A stretch of 64,000 nt of DNA from Marinibacterium profundimaris (GCF_002210095.1 NZ_AQQR01000016.1:18887-82886), one strand, 5' to 3'; numbered from the stretch's first letter, positions 25,824 through 34,092 are shown. The notes: generated by a model from the sequence alone, not told the origin. A program made the numbers and translations.

Positions 25824-26738
25824 ATGACAAAGGCACTTGATGGGAAGGTGGTTCTGGTCACCGGGGCCGGCGGTGGGATCGGGCGTGATATCGCCTTGAT
25901 GGCAGCCTCGGAAGGCGCCGCCGTGGTGGTCAATGATCTGGGCGCGTCACTGAAGGGCACCGGACAGACGGAAACCGCGGCGCAGAAAGTCGTTGAAGAA
26001 ATCAAGGCGGCGGGCGGCGATGCGATCGCCGATGGCGGCAACGTCACCGATCCGGACGCCGCGCGCGCGATGATCGAAGCCGGAGTCAGCGAATTCGGCC
26101 GCATCGACGCGGTGGTGAACAACGCGGGCATCCTGCGCGACGGGTTCTTCCACAAGATGACCTACGAGGATTTCGACGCGGTTGTGAAGGTCCATCTCTA
26201 CGGTGCGTTCAACACCAGCCGCGCGGCGGCCGATTATTTCCGCGAACAAGAGGGCGGTGCTCTGGTGCACATGACCTCGACCTCGGGGCTGATTGGCAAT
26301 CTGGCGCAGGCGAATTATTCGGCGGCAAAGCTGGGCATCGCGGCCTTCTCGAAATCGGTCGCGCTCGACCTGAAACGCTGGAACGTGCGGTCAAACTGCA
26401 TCGCGCCCTTCGCCTGGAGCCGGATGATCTCGTCTATCAAGACAGACACCCCGGAACAGGCGGCACGGGTCGAAAAGATCAAGGAAATGACACCGGCCAA
26501 AGTCGCTCCAATGGCCTGTTTCCTGATGAGCGACCGCGCGGCCGACGTGTCCGGACAGATCTTTGCGGTTCGCAAGAACGAAATCTTCCTGTTCAACCAG
26601 CCCCGCCCGGTGCGGTCGGTTCATTCCGGTGATGGCTGGACCGCCGACGAAATCGCCGAGCGTGCCATTCCCGCGCTCAAATCGCAATTCACACCGCTCG
26701 AAGTTTCGGCGGATGTCTTTTCGTGGGATCCTGTCTGA
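25824..26738 (+). CDS. SDR family 3-hydroxyacyl-CoA dehydrogenase-like protein
   Basis: 304 aa SDR with TGAGGGIGRD near residue 14, a long insert after VVVNDLGAS, NNAGILRDGFF near residue 96, catalytic Ser in MTSTSGLIGN and YSAAK (Tyr/Lys). VNDLG...NAGILRD and the roughly 300 aa length resemble the dehydrogenase unit of peroxisomal multifunctional enzyme 2, which oxidises 3-hydroxyacyl-CoAs. The ATG at 25824 gives a 6-base gap to AGGGAGA; ATG 25818 would directly abut it. TGATG links it to the citryl-CoA lyase gene. Likely role: oxidation of the hydroxyacyl-CoA made in this operon. Confidence 0.83.
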   Translation: MTKALDGKVVLVTGAGGGIGRDIALMAASEGAAVVVNDLGASLKGTGQTETAAQKVVEEIKAAGGDAIADGGNVTDPDAARAMIEAGVSEFGRIDAVVNNAGILRDGFFHKMTYEDFDAVVKVHLYGAFNTSRAAADYFREQEGGALVHMTSTSGLIGNLAQANYSAAKLGIAAFSKSVALDLKRWNVRSNCIAPFAWSRMISSIKTDTPEQAARVEKIKEMTPAKVAPMACFLMSDRAADVSGQIFAVRKNEIFLFNQPRPVRSVHSGDGWTADEIAERAIPALKSQFTPLEVSADVFSWDPV

Positions 26739-27532
26739 TGGGAAGACGCAAAGAAAAAATCAGCTCCGACATTGCCTGGAGCACCTCTGACAAGATCAGC
26801 GTGCGCGGGCTCGATCTGCCCAACGAAATCCTGGGCCACATGAATCTGGGCGATCTGGCGTTCCTGCAACTGACCGGTCGCAAGGCGACGCCCGAGGAAA
26901 GCCGGGTGTTCAACGCGATCGTCATCACCCTGGTCGAACATGGCATCACGCCCTCGGCCATTGCCGCGCGTATGACCTATATGGGGGCGCCGGAATCGCT
27001 TCAGGCGGCGGTTGCCGCCGGGCTTTGCGGGCTGGGTACGGTCTTTGTCGGCTCGATGGAAGGCGCATCCAGGATGCTTTACGAGGCGCTGCCGCAGGAC
27101 AAGCTGGGCACCGGCGCCGATCTGGATGCGATCGCGGTGGAAACGGTTGAAAAATTCCGCGCCCGCAAGATGATCGTGCCGGGGCTCGGACATCCGGTGC
27201 ACAAGCCGGTCGATCCGCGCACACCTCGCCTGTTCCAGATCGCTGCCGAGAACGGCAAGTCCGGTGAATACATCGAGTTGATCCAGAAAATTCAGGCCGT
27301 TGCCGAAGAAAAATCGGGTAAGATGCTGCCGATTAACGCCACCGGGGCGATCGGAGCAATCTGCTGTGAATTTGGCTTCCCCTGGAAGATCGTGCGGGGC
27401 TTTGGCGTCATGGCACGCGCCATCGGTCTTGTCGGTCATATCCTCGAAGAGAGCGAAAACCCGATTTCCTATGAGCTTTGGCAGCGTGCCGAGCAGGAAA
27501 TTCTTGAAACGTCGGGTCCGGGAGCGAAGTAA
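26738..27532 (+). CDS. Citryl-CoA lyase family protein (citrate synthase-like)
   Basis: 264 aa, about the size of the citrate-synthase-like C-terminal part found in citryl-CoA lyases. Recognisable features are AFLQLTGRKATPEESRVFNA near residue 43, the SAIAARMTYM helix and VPGLGHPVHKPVDPRTPRLF near residue 147 (the GHPVYK...DPR active-site strand of citrate synthases). Members cleave citryl-CoA-like 3-hydroxy-acyl-CoAs to acetyl-CoA plus an oxo acid. With the HMGL-like gene there are thus two retro-Claisen/aldol lyases in one operon. Start by TGATG overlap with the SDR stop. Confidence 0.82.
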   Translation: MGRRKEKISSDIAWSTSDKISVRGLDLPNEILGHMNLGDLAFLQLTGRKATPEESRVFNAIVITLVEHGITPSAIAARMTYMGAPESLQAAVAAGLCGLGTVFVGSMEGASRMLYEALPQDKLGTGADLDAIAVETVEKFRARKMIVPGLGHPVHKPVDPRTPRLFQIAAENGKSGEYIELIQKIQAVAEEKSGKMLPINATGAIGAICCEFGFPWKIVRGFGVMARAIGLVGHILEESENPISYELWQRAEQEILETSGPGAK

Positions 27533-27535
27533 CCG

Positions 27536-28699
27536 ATGCAGACGTCAGTCCCAGACACTCATACCGATCTGCGCGATGCCTTGCGCGCACTTTGCGCGCA
27601 GTTTCCGCCAGAATATCATCGCAGGTTCGGCGAAAACGAAACCTACCCCGAGGAATTCGTCGATGCGCTGACCCGCGAGGGCTGGCTTGCCGCAATGATC
27701 CCCGAGGAATACGGCGGCTCGGGTCTGGGCCTGACGGAAGCCTCGATCATCATGGAGGAGGTGAACCGCTGCGGCGGAAACGCGGGCCATTGCCACGGGC
27801 AGATGTATAACATGGGCACGCTTCTGCGACATGGTTCGGATGAGCAAAAGCAGACATACCTGCCCGGCATCGCCAGCGGCGCGTTGCGCCTGCAATCCAT
27901 GGCCGTGACCGAACCGACAACCGGGACCGACACCACCAAACTGAAGACCACCGCGGTCAAGAAGGGTGACCGGTATGAGATCAATGGCCAGAAGGTCTGG
28001 ATCAGCCGTATCCAGCATTCTGACCTGATGATCCTGCTGGCACGCACCACGCCGTTGAACGAGGTCACGAAAAAGTCGCAGGGCCTGTCGATCTTTATGG
28101 TCGAACTGAAAGAGGCCATCGGCAACGGGATGGAGGTCCGCCCCATCGCCAATATGCCCGGCCACGAAACCAATGAAGTGTTTTTCGACAACTTGGAAAT
28201 CCCCGCCGAGAACCTGATTGGGACCGAGGGGCGCGGATTTTACCATATTCTTGACGGGCTGAATGCCGAACGGACCCTGATTGCGGCGGAATGTATCGGT
28301 GATGGATACTGGTTCGTTGACAAGGCCCGCATCTATGCCGGCGACCGCATGGTCTTTGACCGTCCCATCGGCCAGAACCAGGGCGTGCAATTCCCTATCG
28401 CCAGGTCCTATGTGAACATCGAGGCCGCCAATCTGATGCGCTTTGAAGCCTGCAGGCGGTTCGATGCTGGGCTGGATTGCGGAGCACAGGCGAATATGGC
28501 CAAGCTGCTGGCTTCGGAGGCCAGCTGGGAAGCGGCCAATGCCTGCATCCAGACCCATGGCGGCTTCGGTTTCGCACGGGAATACGATGTCGAGCGCAAG
28601 TTCCGCGAGGCGCGCCTCTATCAGGTCGCCCCGATCTCGACCAACCTGATCCTGTCATATGTCGGAGAACATATCCTCGGCATGCCAAGATCGTTCTGA
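27536..28699 (+). CDS. Acyl-CoA dehydrogenase (APV...SY C-terminal subtype)
   Basis: 387 aa ACAD with IPEEYGGSGLGLTEA near residue 50, AVTEPTTGTDTTKLKTTAV (variant EPTTGTDT in place of EPGAGSD), GQKVWISRI, RMVFDRPIGQNQGVQFPIA and QTHGGFGFAREYDVER. The C-terminus reads VAPISTNLILSYVGEHILGM and lacks the Glu segment. It closely resembles the ACAD at 37738 (same TEPTTGxDTTKLKT block) and the pseudogene at 34152. It sits 3 bases after the citryl-CoA lyase stop. Substrate unknown. Confidence 0.86.
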   Translation: MQTSVPDTHTDLRDALRALCAQFPPEYHRRFGENETYPEEFVDALTREGWLAAMIPEEYGGSGLGLTEASIIMEEVNRCGGNAGHCHGQMYNMGTLLRHGSDEQKQTYLPGIASGALRLQSMAVTEPTTGTDTTKLKTTAVKKGDRYEINGQKVWISRIQHSDLMILLARTTPLNEVTKKSQGLSIFMVELKEAIGNGMEVRPIANMPGHETNEVFFDNLEIPAENLIGTEGRGFYHILDGLNAERTLIAAECIGDGYWFVDKARIYAGDRMVFDRPIGQNQGVQFPIARSYVNIEAANLMRFEACRRFDAGLDCGAQANMAKLLASEASWEAANACIQTHGGFGFAREYDVERKFREARLYQVAPISTNLILSYVGEHILGMPRSF

Positions 28700-28710
28700 A
28701 GGCCAGGGTT

Positions 28711-29550
28711 ATGGGTGAGATCGACCTTGACGCGCTGGCGCCCTGGCTGGGACGCACCGAGACCAAGGAAGATGTTCTGACGCAGGGGCTGATCGACAAA
28801 TTCCGCGCCACGCTCGGTCCGCATCTTTGGGACGGATCAGGCGATGTCCCGCTGGGAATTCATTGGTGCATTGCCCTTGATACCGTGCCAGCTGCCGCCC
28901 TTTCAGCAGACGGCCATGCCGCGAGGGGTGGATTTCTGCCCCCAGTTCCGCTGCCCGCCCGCATGTGGGCGGGCGGCGATGTTACGCATATCGCGCCGCT
29001 GAAGACCGGCGAAACCATCACCCGCCGCTCGGTGATCGGGGACATAACGGCCAAGCAGGGCCGCAGTGGCCCATTGGTTTTTGTGACCGTCGAGCACGAG
29101 TATCTGAGTGGCGAACGGCTTTGTATCCGGGAGCAGCAATCGATCGTTTATCGTGAGATTTCCACCCCCCGCACGGGCGAGAGCGCAGCTGACGCGGGTG
29201 ACCCCACCACGCTTAGATCGACGCTGACACCGGATCCTGTTCTTCTGTTTCGCTATTCGGCGCTGACGTTCAATGCCCATCGCATTCACTATGATTACGT
29301 CTACGCCACCGAAACCGAAGCCTATTCCGGACTTGTTGTGCATGGTCCATTGCAGGCCACGCTGCTTCTGAATCTGGCGGCGGATGCGTTGAAGACATCG
29401 CCCCACCGGTTTTCGTTCCGCGGCCTCGCGCCACTCACCCTGCCCTGCGAATTGCAACTGCACAATGAAGAGACCGGCACCTCCGGGACAGTCTGGTGTC
29501 AGGATCAAAACGGTCTTCGAAGCTTTTCCGCAGAGTACGCGGCTGTCTGA
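28711..29550 (+). CDS. MaoC-like/FAS1-type dehydratase (mesaconyl-C4-CoA hydratase-like)
   Basis: 279 aa double-hotdog protein of the HTD2/mesaconyl-CoA hydratase type. The N-terminal hotdog contains PPVPLPARMWAGGD (about residue 79). The C-terminal hotdog carries the active motif RYSALTFNAHRIHYDYVYAT (about residue 184) followed by LVVHGPLQATLL. These enzymes reversibly hydrate branched dicarboxylyl-CoAs. As the last gene after carboxylase and lyases, it could supply the methylglutaconyl-CoA hydratase step that the operon otherwise lacks, given the incomplete active site of the upstream crotonase. Weak ribosome site; ATG 28711 best fits the domain start. Confidence 0.83.
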   Translation: MGEIDLDALAPWLGRTETKEDVLTQGLIDKFRATLGPHLWDGSGDVPLGIHWCIALDTVPAAALSADGHAARGGFLPPVPLPARMWAGGDVTHIAPLKTGETITRRSVIGDITAKQGRSGPLVFVTVEHEYLSGERLCIREQQSIVYREISTPRTGESAADAGDPTTLRSTLTPDPVLLFRYSALTFNAHRIHYDYVYATETEAYSGLVVHGPLQATLLLNLAADALKTSPHRFSFRGLAPLTLPCELQLHNEETGTSGTVWCQDQNGLRSFSAEYAAV

Positions 29551-29591
29551 TCGGTTTCCTTTGGTAGCGGATTCAGTTGTTGACCAATTTT

Positions 29592-29607
29592 TCTAACATC
29601 TGTTAGG
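29592..29607. promoter_or_regulatory. Operator palindrome TCTAACATCTGTTAGG (site C)
   Basis: Matches sites A and B at 11 of the 12 arm positions. It lies 66 bases before a 28-codon leader ORF and 154 bases before the ABC ATPase gene. Confidence 0.75.
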
Positions 29608-29672
29608 CTGTGCGGAGAGACTTGGTAAATAGACCAGGCAAACCTCTGAATTAAGAGGTGGGAGGAGGAACA

Positions 29673-29759
29673 ATGCGAGGAAAACTCGTAACCAACGGAA
29701 AACCGTGCGGTCAGGCTATGCGTGCCTCCATGAGGTGTTGGGGAAAGCACGGATTGTAA
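29673..29759 (+). CDS. Putative 28-codon leader peptide
   Basis: ATG CGA GGA AAA CTC ... GGA TTG TAA encodes 28 residues with Cys12 and Cys22 and several basic residues, beginning MRGKL and ending KHGL. It has the strongest ribosome site nearby (GGGAGGAGG, 29660-29668), preceded by a 6-bp hairpin ACCTCT/AGAGGT (29642-29659). The stop lies 1 base before the ATG of the ABC ATPase, whose own upstream sequence has no clear Shine-Dalgarno. This pattern suggests translational coupling or attenuation. I know no homologue; it could be chance. Confidence 0.5.
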   Translation: MRGKLVTNGKPCGQAMRASMRCWGKHGL

Positions 29760-29760
29760 C

Positions 29761-30540
29761 ATGACCACGAATAACGGGCACGTATCGTCACCGCTTGCGG
29801 TGCGTGGTGCAACTTTGAAATTTGGCGGCGTGACGGCGCTCGACGATGTGAGCATCTCCGTGGCCGACGATGAATTGCTTGCAATCATCGGCCCGAATGG
29901 TGCCGGAAAAACATCACTTCTGAACGTTACCGCGGGCTTCTATCGTCCACAGCAGGGCCGTGTCGAATTGTCCGGGCAGGACGTGACCGGCCTGCGTGTT
30001 GACCAGATCGCGCGACGCGGTCTGGCGCGGACGTTTCAGGGCACCCATCTTTTTGCCGGGCAGACCGTGGTAGAAAACATCATGATCGGTCGTCACATGC
30101 TGATGAAATCGAATGTGATCCAGGCCTTTTTCCAGTTCGGTCCCGTGATGCGCGAAGAAACGGAACATCGAGAAGCCGCAGAAGAGATTATCGACTTTCT
30201 AGAGATTGAGGCAATTCGCAACCGGCCCGTGGGGACGTTGGGATATGGGTTGCGAAAGCGTGTCGATCTGGGCCGTGCATTGGCGCAGGAACCATCGATC
30301 CTCCTGATGGATGAACCGATGGCCGGCATGAACTCGGAAGAGAAAGAAGACCTGGCGCGCTTCATTCTCGATGTGCGCGAGGCACGCAAGATTCCAGTGG
30401 TTCTGGTCGAACACGACATGGGCGTCGTGATGGACCTTGCCGACCGGATCGTGGTGCTTGATTTCGGGCGGGTCATCGCCGAAGGCACCCCGGAAGAAAT
30501 CCAGAACGACCCGGCTGTGATCAAGGCGTATCTGGGGTAG
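29761..30540 (+). CDS. Branched-chain amino acid-type (LivG-like) ABC transporter ATP-binding protein
   Basis: 259 aa ATPase with Walker A GPNGAGKTS near residue 44, Q-loop RTFQGTHLF near residue 90, a variant signature GTLGYGLRKRVDLGRAL (LivG-type, not LSGGQ), Walker B ILLMDEPMAGM and H-loop VEHDMGVVMDLA. It would drive uptake of a hydrophobic or carboxylated substrate through LivH/LivM-type permeases. No permease, periplasmic binding protein or LivF gene exists in the window. The expected downstream genes are replaced by the IS5-family element, so this ATPase may be orphaned. Probably under operator site C. Confidence 0.9.
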   Translation: MTTNNGHVSSPLAVRGATLKFGGVTALDDVSISVADDELLAIIGPNGAGKTSLLNVTAGFYRPQQGRVELSGQDVTGLRVDQIARRGLARTFQGTHLFAGQTVVENIMIGRHMLMKSNVIQAFFQFGPVMREETEHREAAEEIIDFLEIEAIRNRPVGTLGYGLRKRVDLGRALAQEPSILLMDEPMAGMNSEEKEDLARFILDVREARKIPVVLVEHDMGVVMDLADRIVVLDFGRVIAEGTPEEIQNDPAVIKAYLG

Positions 30541-30544
30541 CGAA

Positions 30545-32605
30545 ATGGCTAAACAACGGACAGCAATGGCCTTTTCGGACCCGGCGGTGACACATAGCGA
30601 AACCCTGCCGCAGGTTTTGCTCGCGCGAGCGACATCCACGCCGACCAATCTCGCCGAACGGCACAAGCGCCTGGGCATCTGGCGAGAATTCACCTGGGCG
30701 GATGTTCTTGACAGGGTTCGTGCCCTGGCTCTCGGGTTGGAGAACCTGGGCTTGTCGGCTGGCGAATCCGTCATGACGATCGGCGAAAACGAACCCGAAC
30801 ATTTCTGGGCTGAATACGCCGTCCAGTCGTTAGGCGGCAAAGTCCTGTCTGTCTATCCGGATCAAAACGCCGAAGAAATTCTGTATCTGGCCGAAGACTC
30901 GCAAACGCGGATTTTTCTGGCGCAGGATCAGGAGCAGGTCGATAAATGCATCGAGATCGCGGGCAAGTACTCGGGCGCCCTGGCGATCGTTTACTGGGAT
31001 GACTCCGGTCTATGGGGCTATGATCATCCCCTTTTGCATTCGTTTGAAAGTGTGAGCGCGGCAGGGCGTCAGATCCACGCCAAGGAACCCGCCAGATTTG
31101 AAAAACACGTAAAACGTGGACGGGCGGACGATACCGCCTTGCTGTCCTATACCTCGGGGACCACGGGAAAACCCAAGGGCGTTGTCATCAGCCATCGCTA
31201 CCTGTTCGACAACTGCTCGCGGGTGATGGGGGCAATAGAAATCGCGCCCGGCACCGAATACCTGACCTACATTTCGCCTGCCTGGGTAACAGAGCAGATA
31301 TTCGGCCTGTCGATCGGTTTGATTGCGCCCATGGTCGTCAATTTCCCTGAAGGCCCTGAAGACGTACTGACCAACATTCGCGAACTGGCGGTTGACGCTC
31401 TGGTGTTCAGTCCGCGCCAGTGGGAAAATCTTGCCTCCATCGTGCAGGCCCGAATGCTGGGTGCGGGCAAGATCCGTACGGCGATGTACAATTGGGGGAT
31501 GGAGGTCGGCTGCGCCGTTCATGTCGAACGGCTGGAAGGGCGAAAGCCCAGCCTTGCAAAGCGCCTGCAGCTTCCCTTCGCCGAGGCGCTCGTGCTGCAT
31601 CACCTGCGCGACAATCTTGGCCTTGGTAAGGCCAAAAATGCAATGAGCGGCGGCGCCCTGATGGCGCCAGACGTTTTTCGTATGTTCCACGCCATGGGCG
31701 TCAAACTGCGCAACGTGTATGGCGCGACCGAAATCGGCCTTCTGACCGCGCATGTCGGCGAAAGCTATCAGCTGGAAACCAGCGGCAGTTGGATGCAAAG
31801 CAACAAGAACTACGGCGAACCGCTGGAATACAGGGTTTCGGACGACGGGGAGCTACAGGTACGTGGCGGATCAGGCTTCGGTGGCTATCACGGCAAGCCC
31901 GAGAAGACCGCCGAGGAGCTGACCGAAGACGGTTGGTACAAAACCGGTGACGCGGTGTCGATGACCGACGATGGCGAACTCTTGTTCTTTGACCGTGTCA
32001 AGGACATGCGCCGCCTGGCAAACGGTCACAGCTATCCGCCGCAATTCATCGAAACGCGGTTGCGGTATAGCCCCTTCGTCAAGGACCTCATGACATTGGG
32101 CGACGAACGCCGGAACTTCGTCAGCGCGCTTATCAATATAGATATGGAAGTTCTCGGCCGTTGGGCTGAAGAGAACAAGATTAATTTCTCGACCTATACC
32201 GATCTCTCGCAGAAACCAGAAATTCTGGACCTTATCAAAGGCGAAGTAGCGCGCATCAATGAGCTTTTGCCCGACGGTTCGCGCGTGGCACGGTTTGCGA
32301 ACTTCCCAAAGGAACTCGACCCGGACGAAGGCGAGTTGACCCGCAGCCGGAAACTGCGGCGGACCTTTCTGGAAGAGCGATATGCGAAACTTGTCGATGC
32401 GATTTATGGCGGTGATGCACAGACCGACCTTGAAATCGCGGTGACCTATCAGGATGGCCGCCAGGTGACTCTGTTGCGCAAATCGGGTGATGGCCGAGGT
32501 TCCCCTTTCCCCGGACGGACTTATCCCACAGCTTCCGTGACGGGTATGCCGAGCGCGGTGTATCCGTTCAGGACGGCGATGCGGACCTGGAGTTCAGCGA
32601 CCTGA
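30545..32605 (+). CDS. Long-chain FadD-like acyl-CoA synthetase, 3' end replaced by IS sequence
   Basis: AMP-forming ligase of the long FAA1-like type, starting 4 bases after the ABC ATPase stop. Motifs are LLSYTSGTTGKPKGVVISHR near residue 199, NVYGATEIG near residue 392, WYKTGDAVS and LTRSRKLRRTFLEERY near the C-terminus. Host-derived coding ends near base 32466 (about codon 640). The remaining roughly 46 codons run through the IS left end and are foreign. Intact relatives end about 10-20 residues further on, so catalytic regions are complete and activity may survive. Pairing with a LivG-type ATPase suggests uptake-coupled activation. Confidence 0.85.
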   Translation: MAKQRTAMAFSDPAVTHSETLPQVLLARATSTPTNLAERHKRLGIWREFTWADVLDRVRALALGLENLGLSAGESVMTIGENEPEHFWAEYAVQSLGGKVLSVYPDQNAEEILYLAEDSQTRIFLAQDQEQVDKCIEIAGKYSGALAIVYWDDSGLWGYDHPLLHSFESVSAAGRQIHAKEPARFEKHVKRGRADDTALLSYTSGTTGKPKGVVISHRYLFDNCSRVMGAIEIAPGTEYLTYISPAWVTEQIFGLSIGLIAPMVVNFPEGPEDVLTNIRELAVDALVFSPRQWENLASIVQARMLGAGKIRTAMYNWGMEVGCAVHVERLEGRKPSLAKRLQLPFAEALVLHHLRDNLGLGKAKNAMSGGALMAPDVFRMFHAMGVKLRNVYGATEIGLLTAHVGESYQLETSGSWMQSNKNYGEPLEYRVSDDGELQVRGGSGFGGYHGKPEKTAEELTEDGWYKTGDAVSMTDDGELLFFDRVKDMRRLANGHSYPPQFIETRLRYSPFVKDLMTLGDERRNFVSALINIDMEVLGRWAEENKINFSTYTDLSQKPEILDLIKGEVARINELLPDGSRVARFANFPKELDPDEGELTRSRKLRRTFLEERYAKLVDAIYGGDAQTDLEIAVTYQDGRQVTLLRKSGDGRGSPFPGRTYPTASVTGMPSAVYPFRTAMRTWSSAT
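32467..32484 (+). repeat. IS left terminal inverted repeat
   Basis: GACTCTGTTGCGCAAATC, two mismatches from the complement of the right end. Confidence 0.75.
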
Positions 32606-33453
32606 CGGTCGAAGTCCCGCGCCATAAGGCGCTGCCCCAGCAACTTCACACAGTGCATCTTTGTCTCAACGCGGCTTCGTCGGTGGTATCCGCTCCATCG
32701 TCGCCAGAGCGCGCGGCCCAGGTATTTCGCCGCGCGCAGGGCCTCGTTTCGCGCCACGGCTCCGGCGGTGATGGTCTTCCAGGGCTTCGCGTTCTTGCGG
32801 GGCGGGATGACGGCATGGGCGCCGCGGTCGGCAATGGCGTCGTGGCATTTACGTGTGTCGTAGGCACCGTCGGCGGTGACGCTGCCGATCTGCTCGTGAG
32901 CCGGGATCTGGTTGAGCAGGTCAGGTAGCACCGGCGCATCGCCGATGTGGCTCCCGGTGATCTCGACTGCGCGGACCTCCAGTGTTTCCTCATCAATCCC
33001 GAGATGGATCTTGCGCCAGACGCGCCGTTTGGGACCGCCATGCTTGCGGGCGTGCCATTCGCCTTCGCCCTCGACCTTGATGCCGGTGCTGTCGATCAGC
33101 AGGTGCAACGGCCCCTTGGAGCCGCGATACGGGATATTGACGGCCAGCGTCTTCTGGCGGCGCGACAGCGTGCTGAAGTTGGGCACCGTCCAGTCGAGGC
33201 CAACCAGCCGCAGCAGACTTTCGACGAACCCGGTCGTCTGTCGGAGCGCCATGCCGAACAGCACCTTCATCGAGAGGCACGTCTGTATGGCGGCATCGCT
33301 GTAGCTCTGCTGGCGGCCACGCCTGCCTGTCGGCACGGCCTCCCAGCTCATCTCGGGATCGAACCAGATCGTCAGCGAGCCCCGGCGCTTGAGCGCTTCA
33401 TTGTAGGCTGGCCAGTTCCTGGTCTTGTATGTCGGGGGTGTGGGGCTGCTCAT
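32521..33453 (-). CDS. IS5-family transposase
   Basis: 310 aa DDE transposase. The N-terminal part RRGSLTIWFDPE and the segment RQTTGFVESLLRLVGLDW are typical of IS5/IS903-like proteins. Catalytic residues are visible: Asp in LLIDSTGIKV, Asp in VTADGAYDT and Glu in RSRVETKMHCVKLLG. The frame is intact, so the element could still be mobile. It starts inside the IS, 64 bases from the right inverted repeat. Confidence 0.92.
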   Translation of the reverse strand: MSSPTPPTYKTRNWPAYNEALKRRGSLTIWFDPEMSWEAVPTGRRGRQQSYSDAAIQTCLSMKVLFGMALRQTTGFVESLLRLVGLDWTVPNFSTLSRRQKTLAVNIPYRGSKGPLHLLIDSTGIKVEGEGEWHARKHGGPKRRVWRKIHLGIDEETLEVRAVEITGSHIGDAPVLPDLLNQIPAHEQIGSVTADGAYDTRKCHDAIADRGAHAVIPPRKNAKPWKTITAGAVARNEALRAAKYLGRALWRRWSGYHRRSRVETKMHCVKLLGQRLMARDFDRQVAELQVRIAVLNGYTALGIPVTEAVG

Positions 33454-33498
33454 GCATCCCAGCTACCACGCTGGATTCATGAGATGAATCCCACACGG

Positions 33499-33516
33499 GA
33501 TTTGTGCAACAGAGCC
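33499..33516 (-). repeat. IS right terminal inverted repeat
   Basis: Plus strand GATTTGTGCAACAGAGCC; complement GGCTCTGTTGCACAAATC. It abuts the truncated TRAP binding-protein gene. Confidence 0.8.
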
Positions 33517-33905
33517 ACCGTATCGTAGAAAGCCGGCGTGCCGACCGTACTTTGCGAGAACAGACCCGGCAGCGTGTGCACACCGGCCAGCGGCATCGTG
33601 CCTCCGTTATAGGCCGGTGGAACATAGCCTATGTCCACCACGCCCGATTGCACCATCGAGAACATGTCGCGAAGCGAGCCCATCTGCCCGGCGCCGAAAT
33701 ACTGGAACTTGACCTCACCGTCGGTCAGTTCGGTCACCCGCTCCATCCAGTATTCGGTGCCGGTTTCGACGATGTAGTGGCCCGGCGGAAAAGTGTCCGC
33801 CACCTTGAGGGTCGTCTCGGCCAAGGCCACCTGCGGCGCCAGCGCACCCGCAATTATCAGCGCCGCGCCTGCGGCAAGCCGATCCAGTCCGTTCAATACG
33901 GTCAT
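33517..33905 (-). pseudogene. TRAP transporter DctP-type binding protein, 3' truncated by IS
   Basis: N-terminal 130 residues of a periplasmic solute-binding protein. A signal peptide is visible (LAAGAALIIAGALAPQVALA, about residues 10-29), then TTLKVADTFPPGHYIVETG and FGAGQMGSLRDMFSMVQSGV, typical of DctP proteins. Intact members have about 330-340 residues; here the frame enters the IS end after FYDTVA. The ATG has GGGAGGGAG upstream. The membrane subunits of this transporter are absent, presumably lost with the 3' part. A GCACATATATG motif lies 188 bases upstream. Confidence 0.82.
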
Positions 33906-34092
33906 CGTAATTCTCCCTCCCTGCGTCGGCCGACGCTTCCCGAACCCGGCCCCTCTCGTAGCGTTTCGGCGGGTGCCTCATGGACCGTTTCGTGGCCCGT
34001 CCGTAGGTCGGCCTTCCTGGTTCGACGCAACCACACGGCACGCGGCCCGGTCAATGCGGAAGCGGTGCCCACTCCGATGCGGTCACCAGATC

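Larger units (their letters stand above)
32467..33516. mobile_element. IS5-family insertion sequence
   Basis: About 1050 bp bounded by imperfect 18-bp inverted repeats: left GACTCTGTTGCGCAAATC and right (complement) GGCTCTGTTGCACAAATC, 16/18 identical. It contains one full transposase gene on the minus strand. The 9 bases outside the ends (CCGCCAGGT left, ACCGTATCG right) show no target duplication. The left side cuts a FadD-like gene and the right side cuts an unrelated TRAP binding-protein gene. The element therefore marks a deletion or recombination junction and not a simple insertion. Confidence 0.85.

Noticed and set aside
32467..33516. Simple transposition of the IS into a FadD gene
   Set aside because: The flanks carry no target-site duplication, and the right flank is not the continuation of the ligase gene.
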